A stretch of DNA of 64,000 nt from NCBI RefSeq assembly GCF_002091985.1, contig NZ_MKKX01000003.1, positions 62,001 through 126,000 on the forward strand. The letters run 5' to 3'. The stretch comes from Rhodococcus sp. 1163. GTDB lineage: Bacteria > Actinomycetota > Actinomycetes > Mycobacteriales > Mycobacteriaceae. Within the stretch, counting starts at the first letter, position 1. Every line of letters begins with the position of its first letter. Shown one piece after another: positions 45,640-54,237 of this stretch. The notes beneath the pieces were generated by a model. It saw nothing but the letters and a program-made list of their open reading frames with translations. It was not told the DNA's origin and ran no database searches. The translations under genes and the position numbers were made by a program.

Positions 45640-46965
45640 GTGAACGAGTCCGGGCTCCCAGTCGAACCAAACAATCCAGTCGAACCAAACAATCCAGTCG
45701 AACCAGCGGTCACATTCACGAGCGCTGTCGGTCCACGCCATACCCCTGGGCTGGCGGAGTATGCCGATCTGCCCAACAGCACGCCGATCACGTTCACCGA
45801 AGACGAGTACTCCCAGCGCCTGGCCACGGTACGAGAGCGCATGGCCAGCCAGCACCTCACGGCGTTGATCGTCACCGACCCGTCGAATCTCTACTATCTG
45901 TTGGGTTACAACGCGTTGTCGTTCTACACACCGCAAGTCCTGTACGTGCCGCTCGAGGGAAACCTGTACTTCTTCGCCAGGGAGATGGATGCCAACGGAG
46001 CATTTCGTACCTCCTGGCTGCCGCAGGAGCAGACGTTCGGGTACCCGGAAACCTTCGTGCAGCGCAAGGAAACACACCCGTTCGTGTGGGTGGCACAGAA
46101 GTTGCGCGAACTGGGAATGGTCGACAACTTCTCCCACGGGCTGGTGGGCTTGGAGATGGATTCCTACTACTTCAGCCCCAAAGCCTTCGAAGCCTTGGTG
46201 AAGTCTCTGCCCGAGTATCAGTTCACTGATTCGTTCGAGTTGATCAATTGGGTTCGCGTCGTCAAGAGCCCGGCCGAGATCGACCTCATGCGGGGTGCCG
46301 CGCAGGTGTGCGAGTCGGCGATGGGTGCCGCCTTCGAATCGATCGGCGTCGGGCTGCGGCAATGCGACGCGGCAGCGGCGATCATGAACGCCCAGATCAA
46401 GGGCACAGTCGACTTCGGCGGCGACCATCCCGCGATCGTGCCGATGCTGCCGACCGGGGCAGGGGCGGACACCCCTCACCTCACCTGGTCGGATCAGGTG
46501 TTCGTCGAAGGTGAGACCACGGTGGTCGAACTTGCCGGTGTGTTCCGGCGATACCACATCCCGATGGCCCGAACGATTGTTCTGGGCAAGCCCAGCAAGC
46601 GGCTGGACTACCTGGCTCATGCCACCGGTGAGGCACTGAACGAGGTCCTCGACACCGTTCGCCCCGGGGCCGGCACTACCGAACTCGCGCAGGTATGGAA
46701 CGTCAGTCTTGCCAAGCATGGACTGCACAAGCCGTCGCGCATCGGGTACTCGATCGGCATCGCCTACGCGCCCGACTGGGGCGAGCGGACAGTGAGCATC
46801 AGAACCGATGACGACACGGTCCTGACCGAGAACATGACGTTCCACATCATCGGTGGAATGTGGATGGACGACTACGGATACGAAGTATCCGAGGCCGTTC
46901 GCGTGACCGAACGCGGCGTTGAGACATTCACCGATTACCCGCGGCAACTACTGACGAAGGAGTGA
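45640..46965 (+). CDS. M24 family hydrolase, EutD/DoeA (ectoine hydrolase)-like
   Basis: A 441-residue pita-bread-fold protein. It resembles EutD/DoeA, which opens ectoine to N-acetyl-diaminobutyrate, in several blocks as I recall them: LIVTDPSN, MDANGA-RT, GYPETFVQ, EMDSYYFS, VKSPAEI, GGDHPAIVP-LP-GA, HLTW, RIGYSIGIAYAPDWGERT and GMWMDDYG. The metal-ligand aspartates of M24 aminopeptidases are absent (ELAGVFRRYHIPMARTI in that position), as in creatinase-type members, arguing against an Xaa-Pro peptidase. The N-terminal 50 residues are extra and carry a PNNPVE repeat. GTG 45640 follows AAAGGGGG. It is the first gene of a three-gene operon. Confidence 0.75.
   Translation: MNESGLPVEPNNPVEPNNPVEPAVTFTSAVGPRHTPGLAEYADLPNSTPITFTEDEYSQRLATVRERMASQHLTALIVTDPSNLYYLLGYNALSFYTPQVLYVPLEGNLYFFAREMDANGAFRTSWLPQEQTFGYPETFVQRKETHPFVWVAQKLRELGMVDNFSHGLVGLEMDSYYFSPKAFEALVKSLPEYQFTDSFELINWVRVVKSPAEIDLMRGAAQVCESAMGAAFESIGVGLRQCDAAAAIMNAQIKGTVDFGGDHPAIVPMLPTGAGADTPHLTWSDQVFVEGETTVVELAGVFRRYHIPMARTIVLGKPSKRLDYLAHATGEALNEVLDTVRPGAGTTELAQVWNVSLAKHGLHKPSRIGYSIGIAYAPDWGERTVSIRTDDDTVLTENMTFHIIGGMWMDDYGYEVSEAVRVTERGVETFTDYPRQLLTKE
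45661..45705 (+). repeat. 18-bp tandem repeat inside the M24 hydrolase gene
   Basis: Two identical 18-base units (45661-45678, 45679-45696) plus a half unit encode V-E-P-N-N-P repeats at the variable N-terminus. The number of units could change by slippage without shifting the frame. Confidence 0.85.
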
Positions 46966-46968
46966 GAC

Positions 46969-48240
46969 ATGATCGCCACCACTATTCCGTGGGCTCTGCG
47001 CACCGACAAGCTGGTGGGATCGGTGATCGACTCGTCGACATCGCTCCTCGCTGCTCAAAAGCACGACATCGTTCGATTCGCGATGGGCTCTCCTGCTGCG
47101 GAAACCGTTCCAGCCGAACTATTTTCAGAGATCGCCGCCACCGTCATCACGGCCGACGCGATGGATTACGCCGCCACCGAGGGCGACCCGGGTCTGCTCG
47201 ACGCGCTCCTGGGATATCTCGATTCGGTCGGTGAACCGTCCTCTGCAGAGCGGATCGTCATCACTTCCGGTGGTATGCAGGGCCTCGATCTGGCGTGCAA
47301 ACTGTTCGTCGATCCCGGCGACCTGGTGATCGTCGAAAGCCCCACGTACACCAACGGGACCGCCACCGTCCTGAGCTACGGGGGCGACGTGCTCGAAGCG
47401 CCGATGGATGCCGACGGTCTCGTGGTGGAGGCGCTGCCCGATCTGGTCGAGGCCGCAGGCCGGCTGCCCAAGATGATCTACGTCATTCCGAACTTTCAAA
47501 ACCCTTCGGGCACAACGATGTCGCTGGCGCGACGAAAGCTGCTGCTGGAGTTGGCACACAGGTGGGGTTCGATCCTTCTCGACGACGATCCCTATGGGCT
47601 GCTCCGATTCGAGGGCGAACACATCCCGAGCTTCCAATCTTTGGGCCCGAACGATCCACTCCTTTTCTCGGTGCGAACCTTCTCCAAGATGATCGCCCCC
47701 GGGCTTCGCGTCGGTTGGGTCGACGCGGCGCCCGAGGCGCGGCAGTTGTTGATCAATGCCAAGCAGGCGATGGACACGTGCACCAACCTTCCGGGGCAAC
47801 GAATGATCGCCGAATTCATCCGACGTGGACACCTCGCGACGCATCTGCGTTCGCTGAGCGCGGTATATCGCCCACGCAAAATCGCGATGCAACGCAGTCT
47901 CGGCAAGTATTTCGGTGATCGGATCTCGTGTACCGACCCGGAAGGCGGCTTCTTTCTCTGGGCGACGCTGAGAGGCGACGCCGCCGCGCTGTCCACAGAG
48001 GCACTGTTCGAAGTCGCTCTTGCCGAAGGCGTTGCCTACATCCCCGGCCCGGCGTTGTCGGTCGGCGGCAAATTCGAAGATTCCTTGCGGCTGTGTTTTG
48101 CATCTTCCTCGCCCGAACGTATCGACGAGGGCGTCAAGCGACTGGCAGCGGCAGTGGACAAGTCCCTCTCGATTCGATCTCTCGATTCCGCGCCGCTGAG
48201 TGCACAGGCCATTCGACGAAATGCCGATTCCACTCGATGA
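46969..48240 (+). CDS. Class I/II PLP aminotransferase (2-aminoadipate/MocR-like fold)
   Basis: A 423-residue fold-type I aminotransferase. ITSGGMQGLDLACKLFVDPGD, VIPNFQNPSGTTMS, DDDPYG and the PLP lysine K240 in RTFSKMIAPGLRVGW place it with LysN/2-aminoadipate and MocR-type aminotransferases. There is no N-terminal helix-turn-helix, so it is an enzyme rather than a MocR regulator. It sits 3 bases after the M24 gene and overlaps the M20 gene as ATGA, so it acts in the same pathway. The substrate is unknown; an amino acid released by the hydrolase and deacylase is plausible. Confidence 0.85.
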   Translation: MIATTIPWALRTDKLVGSVIDSSTSLLAAQKHDIVRFAMGSPAAETVPAELFSEIAATVITADAMDYAATEGDPGLLDALLGYLDSVGEPSSAERIVITSGGMQGLDLACKLFVDPGDLVIVESPTYTNGTATVLSYGGDVLEAPMDADGLVVEALPDLVEAAGRLPKMIYVIPNFQNPSGTTMSLARRKLLLELAHRWGSILLDDDPYGLLRFEGEHIPSFQSLGPNDPLLFSVRTFSKMIAPGLRVGWVDAAPEARQLLINAKQAMDTCTNLPGQRMIAEFIRRGHLATHLRSLSAVYRPRKIAMQRSLGKYFGDRISCTDPEGGFFLWATLRGDAAALSTEALFEVALAEGVAYIPGPALSVGGKFEDSLRLCFASSSPERIDEGVKRLAAAVDKSLSIRSLDSAPLSAQAIRRNADSTR

Positions 48241-49460
48241 AAGGGCGATCGAACAGTCAAGCCGAACTGGAGGCTCGGGTACTGGCTGCGATCGACGAAG
48301 GTGAGCTGGTGGCGCTTGCGTCGGCGTTGATCGATGCGGGGGGAGAAAACCCCGGTGGTACCGAGGAATCCGTAGCCAGGGTGCTGGCCGATACCTGTCG
48401 CGAGCTCGGATTCGACATCGAGATCGACGACGTTGCCCCGGGACGGCCGAACGTCGTGGTGTCGGTCGGGGGAAGCGAGGAACCTGGTGTGTTGTTTCTC
48501 GGGCACTCCGATGTCGTACCGGCGGGAGGCGGATGGTCGAGAGATCCCTTCGCGGCGACAGTGCGCGACGGGCGTCTGTACGGACGGGGCGCATGCGATA
48601 TGAAGGGAGGATTGGCGGCCGTCGTAGTCGCTATGTCCGCCCTGAAGCGTTGCGGTGCAGTGGGTTCAGCACCCGTATCGCTGGCGTGTCTGGTCGACGA
48701 GGAAGATACCGGACTGGGGATTCGATCCTTCGTGCGAACAACCATGCGCCGTAGCTATTCTCGGTGTATCGTCGCCGAACCCACGGATCTGATGACCATC
48801 GTCGGGTGTCGGGGTGCAGCGAATCTCGAGATCACCGTGCGGGGTCGTTCGGCTCACGCGGGGCGCCCGTCCAACGGCCGTAACGCAATCTCGGCGGCTG
48901 CGCGGATCGTCGTTTTCATCGATTCGATGGGCGAGGAGTTACGTGCCGAGGCCCATCCGGTGCTGGGAGCAGCAACATTCAACGTAGGAACTGTCTCCGG
49001 CGGAACCGGGACATCGATGGTTGCCGACTGCGCCGTGATCACCGTTGACAGGCGGTTGCTACCAGGAGAAGACGCTCACATCGTGGCGGCGCAGTTGCAT
49101 CGACGCATTCTCGCCACCGGGATCATCGGCGACGGGATCGAAGTGGCAGTGGACGTCTCGATGGAAATGCCAGGCTTTCTGACCAGCAAGGACTCCGACA
49201 TCGTCCAATCGGCTGTCACTGCGGTGGCCGACTCTGCCGGCCACCACGGCACCGATATCTGGACTGCGTCGTGCGACGGCGGTTTCATTGTGCGAGACAT
49301 GGGTATTCCCGCCATCGTGCTGGGTCCGGGTGAGATCGAATTGCAGGCCCACCAGCCCGACGAGTCCGTGTCGGTGCGCCAATTGTGTGACAGCGCAGCG
49401 GCGTATGCACTGATTGCGTGCAGAAGTGTGGCGTCACCAGGTGTTATGGCCGCGACCTAG
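48237..49460 (+). CDS. M20 family deacylase (ArgE/DapE-like)
   Basis: A 407-residue zinc amidohydrolase. Metal and catalytic residues are visible: GHSDVVPAGGG (His, Asp), GRGACDMKGG (bridging Asp), VDEEDTG (Glu-Glu), AEPTD, and C-terminal LQAHQPDE (His). The dimerisation domain contains RGRSAHAGRP. In this operon it is a candidate for deacetylation of N-acetyl-diaminobutyrate, the step done by the unrelated DoeB (aspartoacylase-like) in proteobacteria. ArgE-type activity on another N-acyl amino acid is the alternative. The ATGA start overlap couples it to the upstream aminotransferase. Confidence 0.85.
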   Translation: MKGRSNSQAELEARVLAAIDEGELVALASALIDAGGENPGGTEESVARVLADTCRELGFDIEIDDVAPGRPNVVVSVGGSEEPGVLFLGHSDVVPAGGGWSRDPFAATVRDGRLYGRGACDMKGGLAAVVVAMSALKRCGAVGSAPVSLACLVDEEDTGLGIRSFVRTTMRRSYSRCIVAEPTDLMTIVGCRGAANLEITVRGRSAHAGRPSNGRNAISAAARIVVFIDSMGEELRAEAHPVLGAATFNVGTVSGGTGTSMVADCAVITVDRRLLPGEDAHIVAAQLHRRILATGIIGDGIEVAVDVSMEMPGFLTSKDSDIVQSAVTAVADSAGHHGTDIWTASCDGGFIVRDMGIPAIVLGPGEIELQAHQPDESVSVRQLCDSAAAYALIACRSVASPGVMAAT

Positions 49461-49494
49461 GGGTTGTATGAAACCGAGACGTACGCGCAAGTAA

Positions 49495-49510
49495 CGTGAA
49501 CCGCTGCACA
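49495..49510. promoter_or_regulatory. Possible CRP/GlxR-type site upstream of the transporter
   Basis: CGTGA-ACCGCT-GCACA matches 8 of 10 defined positions of TGTGA-N6-TCACA, 50 bases before the transporter start. It is degenerate and could be chance. Confidence 0.25.
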
Positions 49511-49559
49511 GGACCAACCCGACGCTCCATTTTCTTCACACAGCGAGAGGTATTGGACA

Positions 49560-51011
49560 GTGACACAGTCACCCAAAAGCCCGACAGCAGATGCAGTTGG
49601 TCACCCCATCACGGGGTATCCGCCGAACACCAAGGAACTGACCCCGAAAGAAACCAAGACTCTCCACCTCGCTATCGGCGGTTCTGCCCTGGGCAACGCC
49701 GTCGAGTGGTTCGACTACGCCGTGTACGGCTATCTGGCGGTGTACATCGCTGCGAATTTCTTCCCGTCCGAGGATGGGGGAGCGAGCCTGCTCTCGACTT
49801 TCGCAGTCCTGGCGGCATCGTTCATCATTCGGCCGATCGGCGGGATCGTACTCGGACCTCTCGGTGACCGAATCGGTCGCCAAAAGGTGCTCGTGCTGAC
49901 CGTGACGATGATGTCTCTGGCGACCGCGGCTATCGGCATCCTGCCGACCTTCGACACCATTGGGATCTTCGCTCCGATACTTCTGTTGGTATGCCGCCTG
50001 GTACAGGGATTCTCCACCGGCGGTGAATACGGTGGTGCGGCTGTCTTCATGGCGGAGTATGCGCCCGACAAGCGTCGAGGTTTCTTCGGCTCGTTCCTCG
50101 AATTCGGTACGCTCGCAGGCACTGTCGCAGGCGCGACACTGTGCACCCTGCTGAACCTCGGGCTCGGAGACGACACCATGGAGGCATGGGGTTGGCGTAT
50201 ACCGTTCTTGTTGACTCTTCCTCTCGGCATGGTGGCACTGTGGTTGCGTACCCGACTCGAAGATTCGCCGGTATTCGCCGAGGCCAAGGCCGAAGGCGAG
50301 ACCATCACGGAGGGCTCGGAGGGCGGAGCGATCGCCTCGCTGAAGTCCACGATGACCTACTGGCAGCGGATCCTCATTCTGATGGGTTTCGTGCTGCTAC
50401 TCAATATTGCGTACTACACGGTGCTCACCTTCCTGCCGTCCTACCTCAGTGACACGTTGGGGCACAGCACCACACAGTCGAACTTCACGCTGGTCGTCAT
50501 CATGCTGATCTTGATGGCCATCATCAATCCGATCGGCGCACTGTCCGATAGGGTCGGTCGAAAGCCGCTGTTGCTCACGGCCTGCGCCGGCTATTTCGTG
50601 TTCAGCGTTCCGCTGTTCCTGCTGATCATCAATACCGGGATCGTCGGACAGACAGTCGGCCTGCTCGGGCTCGGAATTCTTCTCGTCATCATGTTGTCGT
50701 GCGTATCCTCGACGCTGCCGGCGCTGTTTCCGACACAGGTTCGTTACGGAGCCTTTGCAATCGGCTACAACGTGTCCACTTCACTCTTCGGTGGTACGGC
50801 TCCACTCATTCTGACGTTCCTCATCGACCGAACCGGATCGAACCTGATCCCCGGCTGGTACATGATGCTGGCCGCCGCTATCGCCTTCGTCCCGATTCTT
50901 CTGATGCCGGAGACGGCCGGACGGTCACTTCGCGGTACTCAGCGCCCCGGTGACAACGACGACGAGCTGGCGGCTCAGGGCATCGAACTGGTCGGATACA
51001 AGTCGAGATGA
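49560..51011 (+). CDS. MFS transporter, metabolite:H+ symporter family (ProP-like)
   Basis: A 483-residue major-facilitator protein with 12 predicted membrane segments. ALGNAVEWFDYAVYGYLA is the MHS/ProP-type first helix, and RPIGGIVLGPLGDRIGRQKVL and LSDRVGRKPLLL are the two cytoplasmic loop-2/3 and 8/9 motifs. ProP-like carriers import compatible solutes such as proline, betaine and ectoine, which fits the surrounding genes, but family members also carry dicarboxylates. GTG 49560 has GAGAGG about 9 bases upstream. It is coupled to the dehydrogenase gene by ATGA. Confidence 0.88.
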   Translation: MTQSPKSPTADAVGHPITGYPPNTKELTPKETKTLHLAIGGSALGNAVEWFDYAVYGYLAVYIAANFFPSEDGGASLLSTFAVLAASFIIRPIGGIVLGPLGDRIGRQKVLVLTVTMMSLATAAIGILPTFDTIGIFAPILLLVCRLVQGFSTGGEYGGAAVFMAEYAPDKRRGFFGSFLEFGTLAGTVAGATLCTLLNLGLGDDTMEAWGWRIPFLLTLPLGMVALWLRTRLEDSPVFAEAKAEGETITEGSEGGAIASLKSTMTYWQRILILMGFVLLLNIAYYTVLTFLPSYLSDTLGHSTTQSNFTLVVIMLILMAIINPIGALSDRVGRKPLLLTACAGYFVFSVPLFLLIINTGIVGQTVGLLGLGILLVIMLSCVSSTLPALFPTQVRYGAFAIGYNVSTSLFGGTAPLILTFLIDRTGSNLIPGWYMMLAAAIAFVPILLMPETAGRSLRGTQRPGDNDDELAAQGIELVGYKSR

Positions 51012-51970
51012 CAACCCGGCCGGTCGTCGTGGTATTTCACGCCGACAATGTCCCCGAAGGCCTCGAGTCGGTGGCCGAAGTGGCCGAGGTGCGCTATGCC
51101 ACAGTCGATACTCTCGACGATGCGGTATCAGGAGCGGACGTTCTGCTGCTGTGGGACTTCTTCTCGCCTGCCGTACGGCAAGTGTGGGATCGGTTCGACA
51201 AGCTCGCGTGGATCCACATTGCCGCCGCAGGCGTCGATTCCCTGATGTTCGACGATCTCGTGGCTTCGGATGTGGTGGTGACGAATTCGCGAGGAGTGTT
51301 CGATCGACCGATAGCGGAGTTCGTGCTGGCTCACATTCTCGGCTTCGCCAAGAAATCTTCGGAGTCAGCGGAGCTGCAGCGGCAGCGAATCTGGAAGCAT
51401 CGCGAGACCGAGCGCATCGATACAGCACACGCGATGATCGTCGGCACCGGTGCAATCGGGCGCGAGATTGCCCGGTTGTTGTCGGCGGTAGGTATGACGG
51501 TATCGGGCGTGGGAAGAACTGCACGCGCAGGAGATGTCGATTTCGGCGTCGTTCATGCCAGTTCCGACCTCAGCGGCGTCGTGCACGACGCCGATTATCT
51601 TGTTCTGGTCGCCCCGCTGACCGAGGCAACGAGAGGAGTCGTCGACGCGAGCGTTCTGGCTGCGGCGAAGCCAGGTGTGCGTGTTGTCAACGTCGGCAGG
51701 GGAGAACTGCTCGACACCGATGCGCTCGTGAAAAACCTGCGCAGCGGACACGTAGCCGGTGCAGCGCTCGACGTCTTCGACAGCGAACCACTCTCGGCGG
51801 ACGATCCCCTGTGGTCCACCGCGAACCTTGTTGTGACCCCGCACATGAGCGGGGATGCCACTGGGTGGCGGAGGCAATTGGCGGAAGTCTTCGTATCCAA
51901 CTTTCACCGATATGCGCACGCGGAGGAACTTCGGAATGTCGTCGACAAGAATTTGGGGTTCGTTCCGTAG
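51008..51970 (+). CDS. D-2-hydroxyacid dehydrogenase family protein
   Basis: A 320-residue NAD(P)-dependent dehydrogenase. The Rossmann motif is GTGAIGREIA (near residue 144), and the catalytic residues are Arg in VNVGRGELLD, Glu in FDSEPLS and His in VVTPHMSG. It would interconvert a 2-ketoacid and D-2-hydroxyacid, so its product could feed the FAD/Fe-S 2-hydroxyacid dehydrogenase of the same block. The start overlaps the transporter stop. The substrate is not known. Confidence 0.87.
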   Translation: MTTRPVVVVFHADNVPEGLESVAEVAEVRYATVDTLDDAVSGADVLLLWDFFSPAVRQVWDRFDKLAWIHIAAAGVDSLMFDDLVASDVVVTNSRGVFDRPIAEFVLAHILGFAKKSSESAELQRQRIWKHRETERIDTAHAMIVGTGAIGREIARLLSAVGMTVSGVGRTARAGDVDFGVVHASSDLSGVVHDADYLVLVAPLTEATRGVVDASVLAAAKPGVRVVNVGRGELLDTDALVKNLRSGHVAGAALDVFDSEPLSADDPLWSTANLVVTPHMSGDATGWRRQLAEVFVSNFHRYAHAEELRNVVDKNLGFVP

Positions 51971-52030
51971 CTTCGGGCCGAGGAACTTCGGTTCTCCGGG
52001 CACCGCATCTTGCTGGAAGAAGTCGCTGGC

Positions 52031-52036
52031 TACTGT
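52031..52036 (+). promoter_or_regulatory. -10 element for a probably leaderless proA mRNA
   Basis: TACTGT ends 7 bases before the proA ATG, with TTGCTG (52010-52015) 15 bases upstream as a possible -35. The transcript would start at or beside the ATG. Confidence 0.4.
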
Positions 52037-52043
52037 GTAGGGC

Positions 52044-53327
52044 ATGACGGTCACACCTGTTTCGGCGAACGCGACCATCGATGAACTCGACACGCGTGAG
52101 CAGGTCCACGCCGCCGCCCGACGCGCACGCGTGGCATCGAGGACATTGGCGCTGATGACGACCGCAGCCAAGGACGCTGCGCTGCATGCAGCAGCGGATG
52201 CCCTGCTGGCGGCAGTCCCCGAGGTGCTGGCCGCGAATACTGCCGATGTCGACGCCGCGCGCGCCGCCGGGACCGACGAAGGGCTGCTCGACCGACTTCG
52301 ACTCACCGGTTCACGTATCGACGGCATCGCGGCAGGCCTGCGGAAGGTCGCAGGGCTGCCGGATCCTATCGGCGGCGTCGTACGCGGGTCGACTTTGCCC
52401 AACGGGCTCGAGATTCGCCAGGTACGGGTGCCCCTCGGAGTCGTCGGCATGGTTTACGAGGCCCGACCCAACGTCACGGTCGATGCGTTCGGACTTGCCT
52501 TCAAATCAGGAAATTCGGCGCTGCTGCGGGGATCTTCGTCCGCCGCCCGTTCCAATGCCGCACTGGTCCAGGTGTTACAGAGTTCGCTGGTAGCAAGCGG
52601 ACTTCCTATCGACGCAGTGCAACTGCTTCCCAGCGCGGATCGGTCCTCCGTCACGCATCTGATCCAGGCACGAGGGCTGGTCGACGTCGTGATCCCACGC
52701 GGCGGCGCTGGTCTGATCTCGGCTGTCGTGCGAGATGCGACGGTGCCGACGATCGAGACCGGAGTGGGTAACTGCCACATCTACATCCACTCCGCCGCCG
52801 ACCTTCTCATGGCCGAGAAGATCGTTCTCAATTCGAAAACTCGACGCGTCAGCGTCTGCAATACAGCAGAGACCATCCTGGTCGATGCGGCAATTGCCGA
52901 GACCGCCGTCCCTCAGCTCCTACAGGCTTTCCAGAGCCATAGCGTCGTCGTGCACGGCGACCTACCCGGACTCGTGCCCGCCACCGAACAGGACTGGGCC
53001 GAGGAGTATCTGTCCCTCGACGTCGCCCTCAAGGTCGTCGACGGTATCGACGAGGCCATCGCGCACATCGACGAGTACGGCACCGGACACACCGAAGCAA
53101 TCGTGACCGCAGACCTCAGCGCAGCCCGAGAGTTCACCACCCGGGTCGACGCCGCGGCCGTGATGGTCAACGCATCGACAGCATTCACCGACGGAGAGCA
53201 GTTCGGGTTCGGCGCAGAAATCGGTATCTCGACGCAGAAACTGCACGCTCGCGGGCCCATGGGCCTGCCGGAACTTACCTCCACCAAATGGACCGTCTGG
53301 GGCGAAGGACACACCCGCGCGGTCTGA
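52044..53327 (+). CDS. proA: Gamma-glutamyl phosphate reductase
   Basis: Second enzyme of proline synthesis, reducing glutamyl-5-phosphate to glutamate-5-semialdehyde; 427 residues. The aldehyde-dehydrogenase-like fold has catalytic Cys272 (VSVCNTAE). [43 protein letters not shown] and the C-terminal [16 protein letters not shown] are ProA hallmarks. There is no Shine-Dalgarno before the ATG, in line with a leaderless transcript. It is separated from proB by the accessory block. Confidence 0.96.
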   Translation: MTVTPVSANATIDELDTREQVHAAARRARVASRTLALMTTAAKDAALHAAADALLAAVPEVLAANTADVDAARAAGTDEGLLDRLRLTGSRIDGIAAGLRKVAGLPDPIGGVVRGSTLPNGLEIRQVRVPLGVVGMVYEARPNVTVDAFGLAFKSGNSALLRGSSSAARSNAALVQVLQSSLVASGLPIDAVQLLPSADRSSVTHLIQARGLVDVVIPRGGAGLISAVVRDATVPTIETGVGNCHIYIHSAADLLMAEKIVLNSKTRRVSVCNTAETILVDAAIAETAVPQLLQAFQSHSVVVHGDLPGLVPATEQDWAEEYLSLDVALKVVDGIDEAIAHIDEYGTGHTEAIVTADLSAAREFTTRVDAAAVMVNASTAFTDGEQFGFGAEIGISTQKLHARGPMGLPELTSTKWTVWGEGHTRAV

Positions 53328-53348
53328 GAAAAAGTAGAAGGAGCAGAC

Positions 53349-54236
53349 GTGGATCGAGCACTACCGACGTCGCCGCCGCTGTTCGCAAGCGTCGACGACG
53401 TCGTCGCCCGGCTCGGCGAGACCGGCTACCTGGCGAACAAAGCCACAGCAACATCGGTGTTCCTTGCCGATAGGCTGGACAAGCCGCTTCTGATCGAAGG
53501 CCCGGCAGGGGTCGGTAAGACCGAACTTGCCCGTGCCGTCGCTCAGTCGACGGGCGCGGAACTGATTCGACTGCAGTGCTACGAAGGCGTCGACGAGGCA
53601 CGAGCACTGTACGAGTGGAATCACGCCAAGCAGATATTGCGCATCCAGTCGAGCTCGGCCGGCCATCAGGATTGGGACGAGACGAAGCTGGACGTATTTT
53701 CCGAAGAGTTCCTGCTGGCTCGGCCATTGCTGCAGGCCATTCGACGCGAGGATCCGACTGTTCTGCTCATCGACGAGACGGACAAGGCGGACGTCGAGAT
53801 CGAGGGTTTGCTGCTCGAGGTACTCAGTGATTTCGCTGTGACCATTCCCGAACTGGGGACCATCACCGCAACGAGGAAGCCGTTCGTCATCCTGACATCG
53901 AACGCAACGCGTGAGTTGTCGGAGGCGCTCAAACGGCGCTGCCTGTACCTGCATCTCGACTTCCCCGACGCCGATCTGGAACTGCGGATCCTCGCCAGTC
54001 GGGTGCCGGAACTTCCGGAAGCGATTGCCGAACAGATGGTGCGCACAATCGGAGTGTTGCGTGCGATGCAACTCAAAAAGCTCCCATCGGTGGCCGAAAC
54101 CATCGATTGGGGTCGCACTGTCCTCGCCCTCGGCATGGACACCCTGGACGACGACGCGGTCCGAGCGACCCTCGGCGTCGTCCTCAAACACCAATCCGAC
54201 CAGATCAAAGCTGCGGCCGAGCTTCGGCTGAACTGA
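53349..54236 (+). CDS. MoxR family AAA+ ATPase
   Basis: A 295-residue chaperone-like ATPase. Walker A GPAGVGKTEL starts at residue 51, Walker B is LLIDETDKAD (Asp142, Glu143), and sensor 1 is ILTSNATRELSEALKRRCL. MoxR proteins usually work with VWA-domain partners to mature enzymes or insert metals, and the VWA gene is immediately downstream. It follows proA by 21 bases. The client is unknown. Confidence 0.9.
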   Translation: MDRALPTSPPLFASVDDVVARLGETGYLANKATATSVFLADRLDKPLLIEGPAGVGKTELARAVAQSTGAELIRLQCYEGVDEARALYEWNHAKQILRIQSSSAGHQDWDETKLDVFSEEFLLARPLLQAIRREDPTVLLIDETDKADVEIEGLLLEVLSDFAVTIPELGTITATRKPFVILTSNATRELSEALKRRCLYLHLDFPDADLELRILASRVPELPEAIAEQMVRTIGVLRAMQLKKLPSVAETIDWGRTVLALGMDTLDDDAVRATLGVVLKHQSDQIKAAAELRLN

Positions 54237-54237
54237 C

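Noticed and set aside
47125-48594. 489-codon minus-strand frame opposite the aminotransferase and M20 genes
   Set aside because: Shadow frame rich in Arg and His, overlapping two genes with clear motifs and ATGA coupling.
30592-51970. Mobile element or integrated island with attachment sites
   Set aside because: No integrase, transposase, flanking direct repeat or tRNA insertion site was found at the edges; codon use looks like the surroundings.
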